The notes beneath the pieces were generated by a model. The model was not told the DNA's origin. It searched no databases and saw only the letters and a program-made list of their open reading frames with translations. The position numbers and the translations under genes were made by a program. Of a stretch of 64,000 nt of DNA, positions 12,601 through 25,474 are shown piece after piece. The first letter of the stretch is position 1, and each line of letters starts with the position of its first letter. Source of the DNA: Erpobdella octoculata (Eukaryota; Annelida; Clitellata; Hirudinida; Erpobdellidae); assembly GCA_963978895.1 (NCBI GenBank), contig OZ022239.1, positions 37,157,830-37,221,829 on the forward strand. Direction: 5' to 3'.

Positions 12601-15600
12601 GCTGTTTTTTTTTCTCGTTTCAGTGAGTCCATTCGGCACAAACTACAGGATCTTGGAATGCAAACACGATATAGAGTTGATGAAGAATATAACAGTGCGA
12701 TCAAGAAGTTTGTTGCACTGTCCTTCTGCTCTCCAGCCAATGTTCAAAAGCGATATGACACTCTTACCGACAATCTGTTAATCAACTTTAGAGATAATGA
12801 CGCCCATCAAAATTTTCTGCAGTATTTTTGAAAACACATTGGTTGGTCGACCTCGCTGAAATCCTCTCTATCTTATCGAGATGTGGAATTGCAAGCTAAT
12901 TACAGAATGTGATCTTCCAAGTACCAACAAAGCGATGAAAGCTTTTATCGAGTTTTTCAAACTTGCTCTGGGCTGTCAAAATCCCAATGTTTTTAAATTA
13001 CTTGATGTGGTTTTGAACGAGCAACTGCGAGTGAATGCAATTTATCTAATAATCAATGCGGGAGAGGAGATTCCACTCTATTCAAGGATCCAATAATTGA
13101 AGGCAAATCACTGGCTGCTTAAGATCATCGGCAACTATGTCCAACGAACAACACACCTTGGAGCGTGTGCCCACTATATCTATCGTTGATTAAAAATTTT
13201 TATCATTAATTCGTTTATTAAAAAAAGATTATAGATTTGTTTTGAAATAAAAGAATTTTTTTGAAGTTGTATCAAAAACAATGACAAGTTGTTTGGAGGA
13301 ATCAATTTGATTGTTTTTGGAGACCTTCTGCAACTTCCGCCAGTGAGACAGAAGCAAGTTTTTGTACAACCTGCCCATATGGCAGGCGGACCTCACCTGT
13401 GGCGCATCTTGAGACTTGTTGAATTGAAGCAGAATATGTGTCAGCAAGGCGATACCACTTTTTAGGACATCTTAAATGCCTTAAGAGCAGGAAAGCTGAC
13501 TTCAGAGCATATGTCTGTGTTTATTCAACACAAGCTTCAAGATGAAACTGATCCATTTGCGATTGATGCGGCACTACGCATCTACCCGATAAATGATCAG
13601 GTTGAAGCACACAATAATAAAGTTCTTGAAATGTTCCGATCTAGAGGTGTCCAAATGCATAAAATCAAGGCACAGGACAAACTCGTAGATGCGGTAAGAA
13701 GAACTGATAATGTCAATATTGAAGATATCATTCCAAAAGATACCAATAAAACAGGCGAATTGGTAATCTTCCTTGGTGTCAAAATTATGTTGCGATCAAA
13801 TATTGATGTAGCAAAGGGATTGGTGAATGGCTCAATTGGTACCACCACTGAAATCAAGTGGCCACATTTCCGTCGAGGTCAAGTGTACGCCGATGACGTT
13901 CCAAACGTCATAGTTGACTCTGGCAATTATGGTATTCATGAAATTTTGCCGTTTGCTGTTCAATTTCCTGCTAATCGGGGCTATGGAACAGCTGAACGAC
14001 GAATGCTGCCAGTTATTATATTTTGGGCTTCCACTGTACATAAAATGCAGGGAAGTACCATTGATTATGCTGTGGTTTATTTAGGTCCTAGGCTTTTTGC
14101 ACCTGGACAGGCATATGTCGCACTTAGCAGAGTTCGTTCTTTAGAAGGTTTGCATATCGAAAAGCTTGATATAGACGTTTTATATTTATGGTTCTGATAT
14201 TAAACAAATTCAAATTCAATTCAATTCAATTCATTGTTCTAAACTTCTTGGAACAACTCCTTGTAATAAGGAAGCTCTTGAAGAGATGGAATGAATGTGC
14301 CAATATCAGCCTGATAGCCATTAAATATAAAGTTCAGGCCGAGGATTTTTTTCTCGGATACTGAAGATCTGGCCGATAATCTTCCTTCTCGGATACTGAA
14401 GATCTGACCGAGAATATTCTTTCTCGGATACTGGAGACATGGTGGCTTTTTATCCGATGAATTAATTGACAGCATTGCAGTTGTATGAATGTTACAACAA
14501 AGGACATAACTATGTTGCATAAATTGAATATTAATGTTGTAGGAATTTGAGTGGTCAATATATTATATAGCAGGAGCAGTAGCGTGAAGCATTTTGAATT
14601 CAACAAAATGTCTCCACTGTAAAGAAATAATGTTAGATGATGAATGTTTTCATTCAGACATCAAAAATGTAAATATTTTCCAATATTTCTGTTTGGTGTG
14701 TTCAAACTTTTGGAAGGTTTTTGATTCCATAAAGAAATTAGAAGAAGTCATGCAAATGTTTTTATTTATATGTAGAAGATGAAGCATTGCTAGGTGAAGA
14801 TAACTACTGTTCATTAAACGTCACAACGTCAAAGAAATGATAAGTGGAAGATTTATCAATTGTACATCTAGATATTTTGTTAGAAATATTAATTGTGGCA
14901 TCAATAATGCCGATTAGTTAGGCGCGTGGTAGAAGCGACAAACCCACCCATGGAGTCACAAATAAAAATTAACAATCCAGGGCTGATCGTAACAGTCCCA
15001 TTTCGTACCTCAGAGCAGGAAATCCCTGCTTCCTGTGGGTGGAAGTCAGACAGTGCAAAGCCAGGAAGGAGAATGAGAGATTTTCTGCCCAAGGCAGCAG
15101 AACCTCTGAGGACGGTTCAGTGGTGTCTCAAAATTGATGCTGAAGACCCTCAGTCACCGACCTTGATTCATCTGAAGGCAACTGAGAAAGAGGAGATGGG
15201 TGTGGCAACCCCCAATTTTCCATTCAAAGTCATGTTACGACGTTCCTGAAAGGCATTCCAGTTGAGGACTTCTAGGGTGCATTCCAGGCGTGGCAGACAC
15301 GTTTTCACAAATGTATTGATGCAGGAGGAGAGTATTTTGAAGAATTTTAATCATTTGTTCAGGTCTTATTATTAAATCTATTTTTCTCAGACAATGCTCA
15401 TTACTTTCATAACGGACCCTGTATATTCCTATACTTTATTGAAAAGGTAGGAATAGGGTTGATAAATTTAAATTTCTAAAAGAATGATTGAAGTATGGTT
15501 TGTAAGCTTTTGATTTCTAATATTCAGCTTGTTAGACAATGTGCATTGAGAATTGAAACCACATCGCTGTGCATATACGAAAAGTTGACACAAACGTCAA

Positions 15601-17348
15601 CAGAAGCAATGGACCATTCTCGATAGGAAAAGCTCTGCGCATTCATCTGACAGACAAGTAAGTTGAGAAGCATAATAAGGATGTCATCTGCCACTTCAAG
15701 GCTCAAGGCATTGAAATGTTCGATCTCACGGCACAGGATCATATAGTGAACGCAACTGGGGGGGCAAATATTGATGTCGAACAAATTGCCTCAATGGATA
15801 CCAACAAGACAGGAGGTTTGGTACAACATCTGAAAATATTCATCAGTGCTGAGGTGATGCTACGATCAAACATCAACGTAGATCAATGATTAGTCAATGG
15901 AGCTATCGGTAACATCAGAAACATTATTTGGCCTTACTTTCGGTGCTAAGGTGATGCTACGATCAAACATCAACGTAGATCAAGGATTAGTCAATGGTAC
16001 TAATATTCAGCTTGTTAGAATTGTTCGAGACAGTCTTAGACAACAACACAGATATCTTCCTGCTGACAACAACTGGTTTTTGGCGATCCCCGAAATCCAT
16101 TAGACGCCATGAACAATGAGGAATTATATGCAGCATTCTGATTTCGATGTTATATCCGGCTAATATGCCACCATAGCAAACATAGATTTTTTACCACATC
16201 TGAGATCATTGACGCGTGTTATGCAGGAAAGGAAATATTTTTAACAGTCCTCAACTTAACTTTATTACATTAAAAAGCTTGAACAATGTATTATTTTACA
16301 ATATTCATAATAGTTTACTGTGTCTTTCTTAATGATGTGCATGTTGTTTATTTATAGGCCATGTTGACATATTATTTTTTCTAATCGGAACATTTCAGAG
16401 TGTGATAGCTGAAATGATTGGTTTGAATCAGGCAATTGCAAGTCGCACAATTCATAGGGTGAATCTTGCCATGGCGCGTCAAATGCCGACATGGGTTTAT
16501 CTTCCAGATCAATTAAAAGCTAATCTGCAAAAAATAAATTTTATGAAAAAGCTGGATTTCCAAATGTTTTCGCTTGCATAGATGGCTCCCACTCAAAATA
16601 AACCTGAAAATTTCTATAGGAAGATGTTCTAAAGATGCTTCAACTATAGATTTGTCGGTTGCTACTGGTACACGTGGAAGAAAAGTCTTTCAGTGTCCAT
16701 TGTGCATGTCTGAGGCAAAAAATTTACCAAAGTATTTGAGATCTAAAAAACATAACATTGAGAAACTACTTGAACTGATTTCTAAATGTACAAATTATAA
16801 AACAAAAAATCCCCAAAAAAAAGTGCTGCCCGATATGCAACATATCAGTGACTCGAATATCTCAACATTTGAGATTAAAACAAAATGAGTGGTTTAACAC
16901 TATATAAAACATCAAGAGCAGTTTCAGCTTCTAATTTTAAGGACTCTCTAACAGAGATATCTTCCTGCTGAAAAAAATTATAAAGCGACTCGCCACTGGA
17001 ACAAATGTTAGATGAGAAGCTACTCTTCTTTATGCAATCTATGGATGGGGGTAGTAAGAGCAACTCTTCAGAAGCAGAAAGTCAAGTCACAAACATCTGG
17101 AAAAGTATTAGATATGCAACAAAATGAGTGTATGTGTTTGTGTTTAAAAAACTTAAAAACCAAAAGTCTATGCATCAAGGTTTTAAAAGACGCAAAGATA
17201 CCCGGTCAGCATCGGGTTACTCAGCTAGTTTTACTATATTCATAATAGTTTACTGTGTCTTTCTTAATAATGTGCATGTTGTTTATTTATAGGTCATGTT
17301 GGTATTGCGTTTTTTTTGCAATCGGAACATTTCAGAGTGTGATAGCTG

Positions 17349-17392
<44 letters not shown>

Positions 17393-20300
17393 GTTAGTGA
17401 AAGGAGTTAGTTAACCCCGCGAGACACTTAACCTGAGCAATGCGTGTAAACTCCTTGCTTAAGGGAGCTACGATGGTGACGCCAGTGAGATTCGAACCGC
17501 CGACCTACAAGCCGACAGGCGAACGCTTTACCGCTTAGCCACCACCGCTGATGATTGGTGTGAATGGGCAAACTGCAAATCGCACAATACATAGGGTGAT
17601 TCTTGCCTTGGTGCGTCAAATGCCGACATGGCTTTATCTTCCAGATCAATGAAAAGCTAATCTGCAAAAAATAAATTTTATGAAAAAGCTGGATTCCCAA
17701 ATGTTTTTGCTTGCGTAGATGGCTCCCACTCAAAATAAACATGAACTTTTCCATAGGAAGATGTTATAAAGATGCTTAAACTAAAGATCTGTCGGTTGCT
17801 ACTGGTACACATCATCATCATCATCATTTATTTTTGAAACGTCCCTATTCCACGCTATGCTAGGGTTGGACGTTTTTCCATATCAGGCCCCTCCACAAGT
17901 CACGATCCAGGGCAGACTGCCGCTTCAGGCCGAGCTCATCCATGTCTTTCTTCACACATTCCCACCAAGTCTTCCTACTTCTACCTTTACTTTTCACTCC
18001 TACAACATCCACATCTCTAATTGCCGAAACCCAATCATCTGCACTTTTGCGCTCCAAATGTCCAAACCACCTTAGTCTTCCACGTCTCACCACATCAGCC
18101 ACACAAGGAACATTCAGAAGGCTATACAAATCCACACTACGTGCACGATCATTCAACGAAACACCACACATCCATCTAACCATCATACGCTCTGCCCTTT
18201 CTAAACTTCTTAGATTCTCCACCTTCATAGACCATGTTTCAGTGCCATAAACAAGGACACTTTGAACACATGCCCTATACACCTTTCCTTTCACATGAAA
18301 GGATGCACCACGGGTGGTCAAGATAGGAGATAACTCTTTGAATTTAGCCCAGGCAGAACGCACTCTAGCTCTCACCGCCTCATCTACACCTCCTCCTGAA
18401 CCTAATGTGTCACCTAGGTAACAGAACTTGGTCACACACTCCACCTTTACACCTGGCTCAACCTCAACCTCGCCCAACAACTCTTCCTGAACAGAACCAC
18501 CAGCCACACAACTCTTACAACGGAAGCCAACAAGATCTTTCAAACTACCCAAAATGCCACTGCACCTTTTATGGACCCAACTCTTACAATCCACACAACA
18601 AATAGAATTGGAGCCAACACCTTTTCTGCATACACTGCATGGCCATTTACCCGACTTCTTCACCTGTCCCATTCCGGCCCGACCCTTCATGATTTTTGTC
18701 TTACTCGCATTCACTCTAAGGCCTTTCGCTTCCATGCCAATTTTCCAGATCCTTAACTTTTCCAGGAGAGAATCTTCTGTCTCAGCTAATAAAACAAGAT
18801 CATCAGCATAGAGCAGTTCCATTGGCAAGCCTACCCTGAGCTCCCGTGATAAGGCCTCTAAAACAATGATAAAAAACAATGGGCTGAGAACTGAACCCTG
18901 ATGCACTCCAACCTTAACGCTGAAAGCAACACTCTCCTTCCCATTCACTCTCACCACTGTCGCTGCATCATCATACATAGTTCTTATCACGGAAACTAAC
19001 CATTCATCCACACCTAGACATCTCAGAGCCCACCACACTATCTCACGAGGTACTCTATCAAATGCCTTTTCAAGATCAACAAAGGCCATCCACAGATCTT
19101 TGTTCTTGGCAAGATACTTTTCCTACAGATCTTTGTTCTTGGCAAGATACTTTTCCTCACAGATCTTTGTTCTTGGCAAGATACTTTTCCTCACAGATCT
19201 TTGTTCTTGGCAAGATACTTTTCCTCACAGATCTTTGTTCTTGGCAAGATACTTTTCCTCTTAGAAGAAAAGTCTTTCAGTGTCCATTGTGCATGTCTGA
19301 GGTGAAAAATTTACCAAAGCATTTGAGATCTAAAAAACATAACATTGAGAAACCACTTGAACTGATTTCTAAATGTTCAAATTATAAAACAAAAAATCCC
19401 CAAAAAAGTGCTGCCCGATATGCAACATATCAGTGACTCGAATATCTCAACATTTGAGATTAAAACAAAATGAGTGGTTAAACACTATATTAAAGATCTA
19501 GAGCAGTTTCAGCTTCTAATTTTAAGGACTCTCTAACAGAGATATCTTCCTGCTGAAAAAAATTATAAAGCGACTCACCACTGGAACAAATGTTAGATGA
19601 GAAGCTACTCTTTATGCTGTCTATGGATGGGGATAGTAAGAGCAACTCTTCAGAAGCAAAAAGTCAAGTCAAAAACATCTTGAAAAGTATTAGAAATAGT
19701 CTGGATAGCCTTACACCAGAAATTGTTGCTAGAAGTTATTTTAATCCTTTATATGAAGAATGCAAAGCTAGACAGAGTGCAGATGGTTCAATAACAAAAG
19801 CTGACTCGCCACTGGAACAAATGTTAGATGAGAAGCTACTCTTTATGCTTTCTATGGATGGGGATAGTAAGAGCAACTCTTCAGAAGCAAAAAGTCAAGT
19901 CAAAAACATCTTGAAAAGTATTAGAAATAGTCTGGATAGCCTTACACCAGAAATTGTTGCTAGAAGTTATTTTAATCCTTTATATGAAGAATGCAAAGCT
20001 AGACAGAGTGCAGATGGTTCAATAACAAAAGCTGACTCGCCACTAGAATAAATGTTAGATGAGAAGCTACTCTTTATGCAATCTATGGATGGGGGTAGTA
20101 AGAGCAACTCTTCAGAAGCAGAAAGTCAAGTCACAAACATCTGGAAAAGTATTAGATATGCACCATATAGAAAAACAAAAAACATTGTGTATCAGAAAGC
20201 TTTGCAACAAAATGAGTGTATGTGTTTGTGTTTAATAAACTTAAAAACCAAAAGTTTATGCATCAAAGTTTTAAAAGACGCAAAATTATAAAGCGACTCA

Positions 20301-21109
20301 CCACTGGAACAAATGTTAGATGAGAAGCTACTCTTTATGCTGTCTATGGATGGGGATAGTAAGAGCAACACTTCAGAAGCATAAAGTCAAGTCAGAAACA
20401 TCTTGAAAAGTATTAGAAATAGTCTGGATAACCTTACACTAGAAATTATTGCTAGAAGATATTTCAATCCTTTATTTAAAGACTGTAAAGCTAGACAGAG
20501 TGCAGATAGTTCAATAATAACGACAGATTATTTTACCAGATATCAAATTACTGCTCTAAGATACTAGCTATAATCTCAAACGTTCCTTTAAAAGATTGAT
20601 GAAGTTTTTGCTAACACACTAGATTGCTAAGACTGTTAACTTGACCGGACAATATGGCAAGCAGAGTTTTATACGACTTGAGTTGATGGATGTTGTGGCT
20701 AGTAAGTCATACAATTTTGTTTCATTTGATTTAAATTTGATTACGCTTATAATAATAATTATAACTGATTTATAACCTTAACAACATATTAGGTGTGTTA
20801 AAGAAGCATATATACACGTCATCTACAACAAAGCCAGAGTTGGAAAAAGAACTCAGGAAGTGGTTCGGAAATGCTAGGGACAGAGGAATTAATTGCCACA
20901 GAAAACATCCAATTTAAATTAATTGTGTTATATTATTTATGAATTAAAATAGTTTGTATGAGGTTGGTATTATTCCACAGTTTAGAAAAGTGGAATGTAT
21001 TATGAGAAAAATGTATCATTTAGGTTTAGAGCAGTTTTTCTTTGAGCATGTATACAAGAAAATTTATTGCCAAAGTTCGGAGTAAATATATATATATATA
21101 TATATATAT

Positions 21110-21173
<64 letters not shown>

Positions 21174-23114
21174 ATATATATATATATATATATTTACTCC
21201 GAACTTTGGCAATAAATTTTCTTGTATACATATATATATATGTGTGTGTGTGTGTGTGTCCCATGATGAATGATGTCGGGATATAGCTGGGTATCCCATG
21301 TTGATCCCGTGCTTAATGATCTGGGGATCCCGTGTGTCAGATACTCTATAATTATTTATTATAATTATATCAATGCTATCTTGTCTAGGACAGTTTTATA
21401 GTCTTTGGACATGCGCGAGGACGGTTCCGTCTCGCTCGTCATTGTTGTCATTGTTTTGTACTCGATTCTTAGTTGTTGGTCGTTCTCGTCGTTACATCGA
21501 AATAAACGCACATTGTTACATGGCGCAGTCGACATAAGAATCTACATCGAAGTTATCGAAATCACGTTTGCAAAGGTAATCAACATCGAAGTTCGTAATG
21601 AAGTTTTCTCAGAAGATCAACTAATAATAATATGGCCACTTTTCGCCCACCAGCACCGTTGCAGCTCGATAGCCAGAATCTAGCCGCTGAATGGTCGTCG
21701 TTTGAGAAGAAATTCACGTGGTTTCTTGCCGCGATCAGCGCCAACGTGAAAAAAGATGCCACGAAGCTGGCCATGCTTTTAACGACAGTCGTCGACGATG
21801 CTGTCAGTTTTTGAAACATTCACACACGAAGAAGATGAATCTGCAGAGTCATTCGACGTTGTCATGAAAAAATAAAAAAAATATTACACACCGCTGCGTA
21901 ACGTGGTCTACGAGTGGTACGTGTTTTGGAAGAATGTCCATTCAACCGATGAATGTCACTCATCAGCGTCACCTTGCAAAGAACTGCGATTTCAAGGAGG
22001 AAGACAACATGATTCGTGATCACATTGTCTTCACGTGCCAAGACACCCATCTGAAAGAACGACCTGACGTTGGCTAAAGCTATTGCCATATGCCGAGACG
22101 ACATGAGAACAAATCAAGACATTCAACTCGGAACAATGAACAGCAAAACATGCATCAACATCAAACGTCTGCGCTGTGCAGCGACAAGAGAAGTATAAAC
22201 ATCAGAACCAGTCTGCACAGCCTACAACATCATCGAGATACAACAACACCAGGTCGTCCTGTCGCAACTGTGGCCGCTCACATGCGTCAGGTGAGTGTCG
22301 AGCAAAGAATGTCAAGTGCTGCGCATGCAGGAGTCTTACCGCAGCGACCTGCAGATTCCACACGATCATCAGAATTATCATGGCTGAGGAACTCGACCTC
22401 TTAAGTCGCTGCAGGCGGGCCATGCAGTACGCGTGCACCATCGACACTTAGGGCAAGCATTTCCACCGGGCCTACAAATATCTTTGAACACAACTGTCAG
22501 GTCACCAGTATCGACGGCATTAAAGTCGTGCCTACGAACATCTTCAGGCCAAATTGCCAAGCCACCTGTGAGATTCAAAGACTACATTACAGACTGACAT
22601 TTCTCCTCAAAAGGGGAGGTGTAAGATACTTTATAATTATTTATTATAATTATATCAAGGACAGTTTTATAGTCTTTGGACATGCGCGAGGACGGTTCCG
22701 CCTCGCTCGTCATTGTTGTCATTGTTTTGTACTCGATTCGTAGTTGTTGCTCTAAATAAACGCACATTGAATTTACTTTCATTATGATTTATAATTGTAA
22801 AGTACATCATAGCCAAACAAACAATGGTTACATTTCAATTAAATTTTGAATTCATCAATAAGTCATTCACAACAGGCTCTGTAAAAAGAAATACTAGGAC
22901 AGTAGACAGTACTAAAAAAGACCTTGAAGCTCAGATTTCAAAATGGCTGACAGGAGCCAGAGATAGGGATGTGATGCGAGTGATTCAGGCAAAACAAAAA
23001 AAGGCAAGAGGTACTTCATCACAGAATCAGATAGAAAATTGCGATGCTGACACCAGCTTTCAAGATGAAAATGACGGAGCAGATTAAGATGACAATTGTT
23101 GAATATTTGACTGC

Positions 23115-23187
<73 letters not shown>

Positions 23188-25411
23188 CTTACTATCTACA
23201 ATAACTAGACCAACTAGAATGACTAAACACTTAGCTACACTAATTGATAACATTTTTACAAACAAGTATATGAGGCGCTGGTGGCAGAGCGATAGAGCGC
23301 TCGTCTGTCGATCATTAGGTCGGCAGTTCAAGCCTCACCGGCGTCACCAGCGTAACTCCCTTAAGCAAGGAGTTCACTCGCATTTGCTAAAGGGGTAGGC
23401 GCCTATAAATGGCTGCCTCTGCAAAGAACCCTTCAGTGGCCTTGAAGTCCTTTAGGATTTACGCCACTCTAAATATTGTCAAACATTATTATTATTATTA
23501 TTAGTATAGTAACAACGTAAACGGCATTTTGCTAGGTGACCTATCCGACCACTTTCCTATTTTTCACGATTTTCCAAGCTAAATCTACATAAATCTATCG
23601 CTTGCACAAGAAACTTAAAGCCCAGGCATTGTCCTTGACTCTCTGGCATGGGCAAATAAATTGGTCAAATATCTTGTCCTGCAATGATACTGAGAAGCTT
23701 TTAAGATTTTCCATGATCACCTTGCCAGGGTACTATAAACTCAACCTGTCAATCGTAAACAACGGCATCAGGAGTGGATCGTGGAAGAAATTCTCAAATC
23801 ATCTAAAACCAAACATGAAATAACTCAAGCATCCCACAAATAAAAATTTAGAACAACACAAAAAATTTAGGATTATGTTTACATCGATCAAACGTGAGGC
23901 CGAAAAGAGCTACTACAACACATTGTTTCAACAGGCAAAGAATGACATTAAAAAGACTTGGACAATTATCAGGAAAGCCTTAAATAAATCTCGTCCTGAA
24001 TCTATTGAAAGAATTTTCCACAATGGTCAGCTAGTTGAAGACAAATTATTATTATCCAATATCTTCAATGAATATTTCACATCTTTTTGTAAAGGGTGGC
24101 TACACTACAAGCATTGCTTAGTAGTAGTCTCCCTGTTGACATTTCATTTAATGTTGCAAAATAATCGAATGAAATAAATAAAGCTTATCTAGTTTTTTAC
24201 TATTGACTATTTTTCATTTTTTGAGTACTTTTATATTTTTGAAATTGTGTTTGTGTCAAAATGTGATCGTGTTTATGAGTGAGTGAGTATATGGGTAGCC
24301 CACATATGAATGTTCAGAAGGACTCTTGTCGAATAAAAACAGGGCCTGCAAAGCACTATCTGTCAAAATATATTAAATGGCTTTGCTATGCTAAGCAATC
24401 ACTGTCAATGAATTTAAAAGACTGGACGGAAGATTGTCATTTTGAACCAAATAATATTATGTATAACTATCAAATAGATTTTTAATACTATTGTGGCTCA
24501 AATGCAACTGAGGCGAGCCGTCTACTTAGCGAAGAATTTAGTATCTATTGTAGAGATGGGAATCGAACCGAACCCAAACAAAAAGAACTCGAATCCTACT
24601 TTTTACCGAACCGAACCCGAACTCTGTTTCGCTCGGAACGAACCGAACCAACCCATGCTAAATTTATCTAACGGATTTTTTTAAATTTAAATTATGACTA
24701 TATTTCATAAAATAAAAATCGTTGTTTTTTTTATTTAATATCGCTGTTATAGTTTATGTTAGGGAAGCCTGTGCACAGCTCTGTTATGTTTATCTATTTT
24801 CTTTCTCCGTAGGTTATTACACCGTGCGGTCATGTTGCTTGAATTACGTATTTTGTTGTTTGTTATAGTTATTGTATAGAACTTGAATTAAATATTATGT
24901 CGAATACTAATAAGTTAGCAAAAGTTTCTAGATGGAGCAAGCAAGAGCTGGAAACGTTTGTAACAGAAGGAAAGGCACACTTAGTGTCAGCAACATGGAC
25001 AAAAAGTGAAATTTGGTCTCGGTTCCGATGTGTTGAAGTAGGAGATGAGGTTGGTTTAACTCTTACTGTAATAATTTTTAATTCTTTCACAAACATTTTA
25101 TGTAAGTCTTGGTGGACTGAAAGTTTAATTTAGGTTATAGTTTCTATATTAAACTAATAGTTTATCTCATTGTGAAATTTTATACAACAGGTTGTAAAAA
25201 ATGCGGAATGTGACTGGTTGTTCCGATTGGCCATACTACAACACCGCAAAAACATAGCATGTCTCATGATAAAATGATCATCAAACCTGTTCCAAGTCAA
25301 TTGAATATGTTAAATTTTATACCGAAGAATAATGAGGTAAATGTTATTGTGAATTCGTTTACGGAGCAGGCCAACTAGTCGCTGCCAACTAGTCGCTGCC
25401 CTACTAGTCTT

Positions 25412-25474
<63 letters not shown>

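Larger units (their letters stand above)
17241..20560 (+). mobile_element. Harbinger-type composite element, copy B, with SINE and LINE insertions
   Basis: Repeats the copy A order: HARBI1-like start ([14 protein letters not shown] at 17570, then [10 protein letters not shown]), catalytic-region GSHSK at about 17720, C2H2 finger [20 protein letters not shown] at 19271, then a 77-codon unit in tandem. It is interrupted at 17351-17546 by a SINE and at 17815-19261 by a LINE; rejoining the flanks reproduces copy A at both points. Stops show both copies are inactive. Confidence 0.65.

Noticed and set aside
17351..17546. Functional tRNA gene
   Set aside because: Has pol III box A and B-like sequences but also a SINE body and poly-A tail, and relatives at other loci; it is a SINE.
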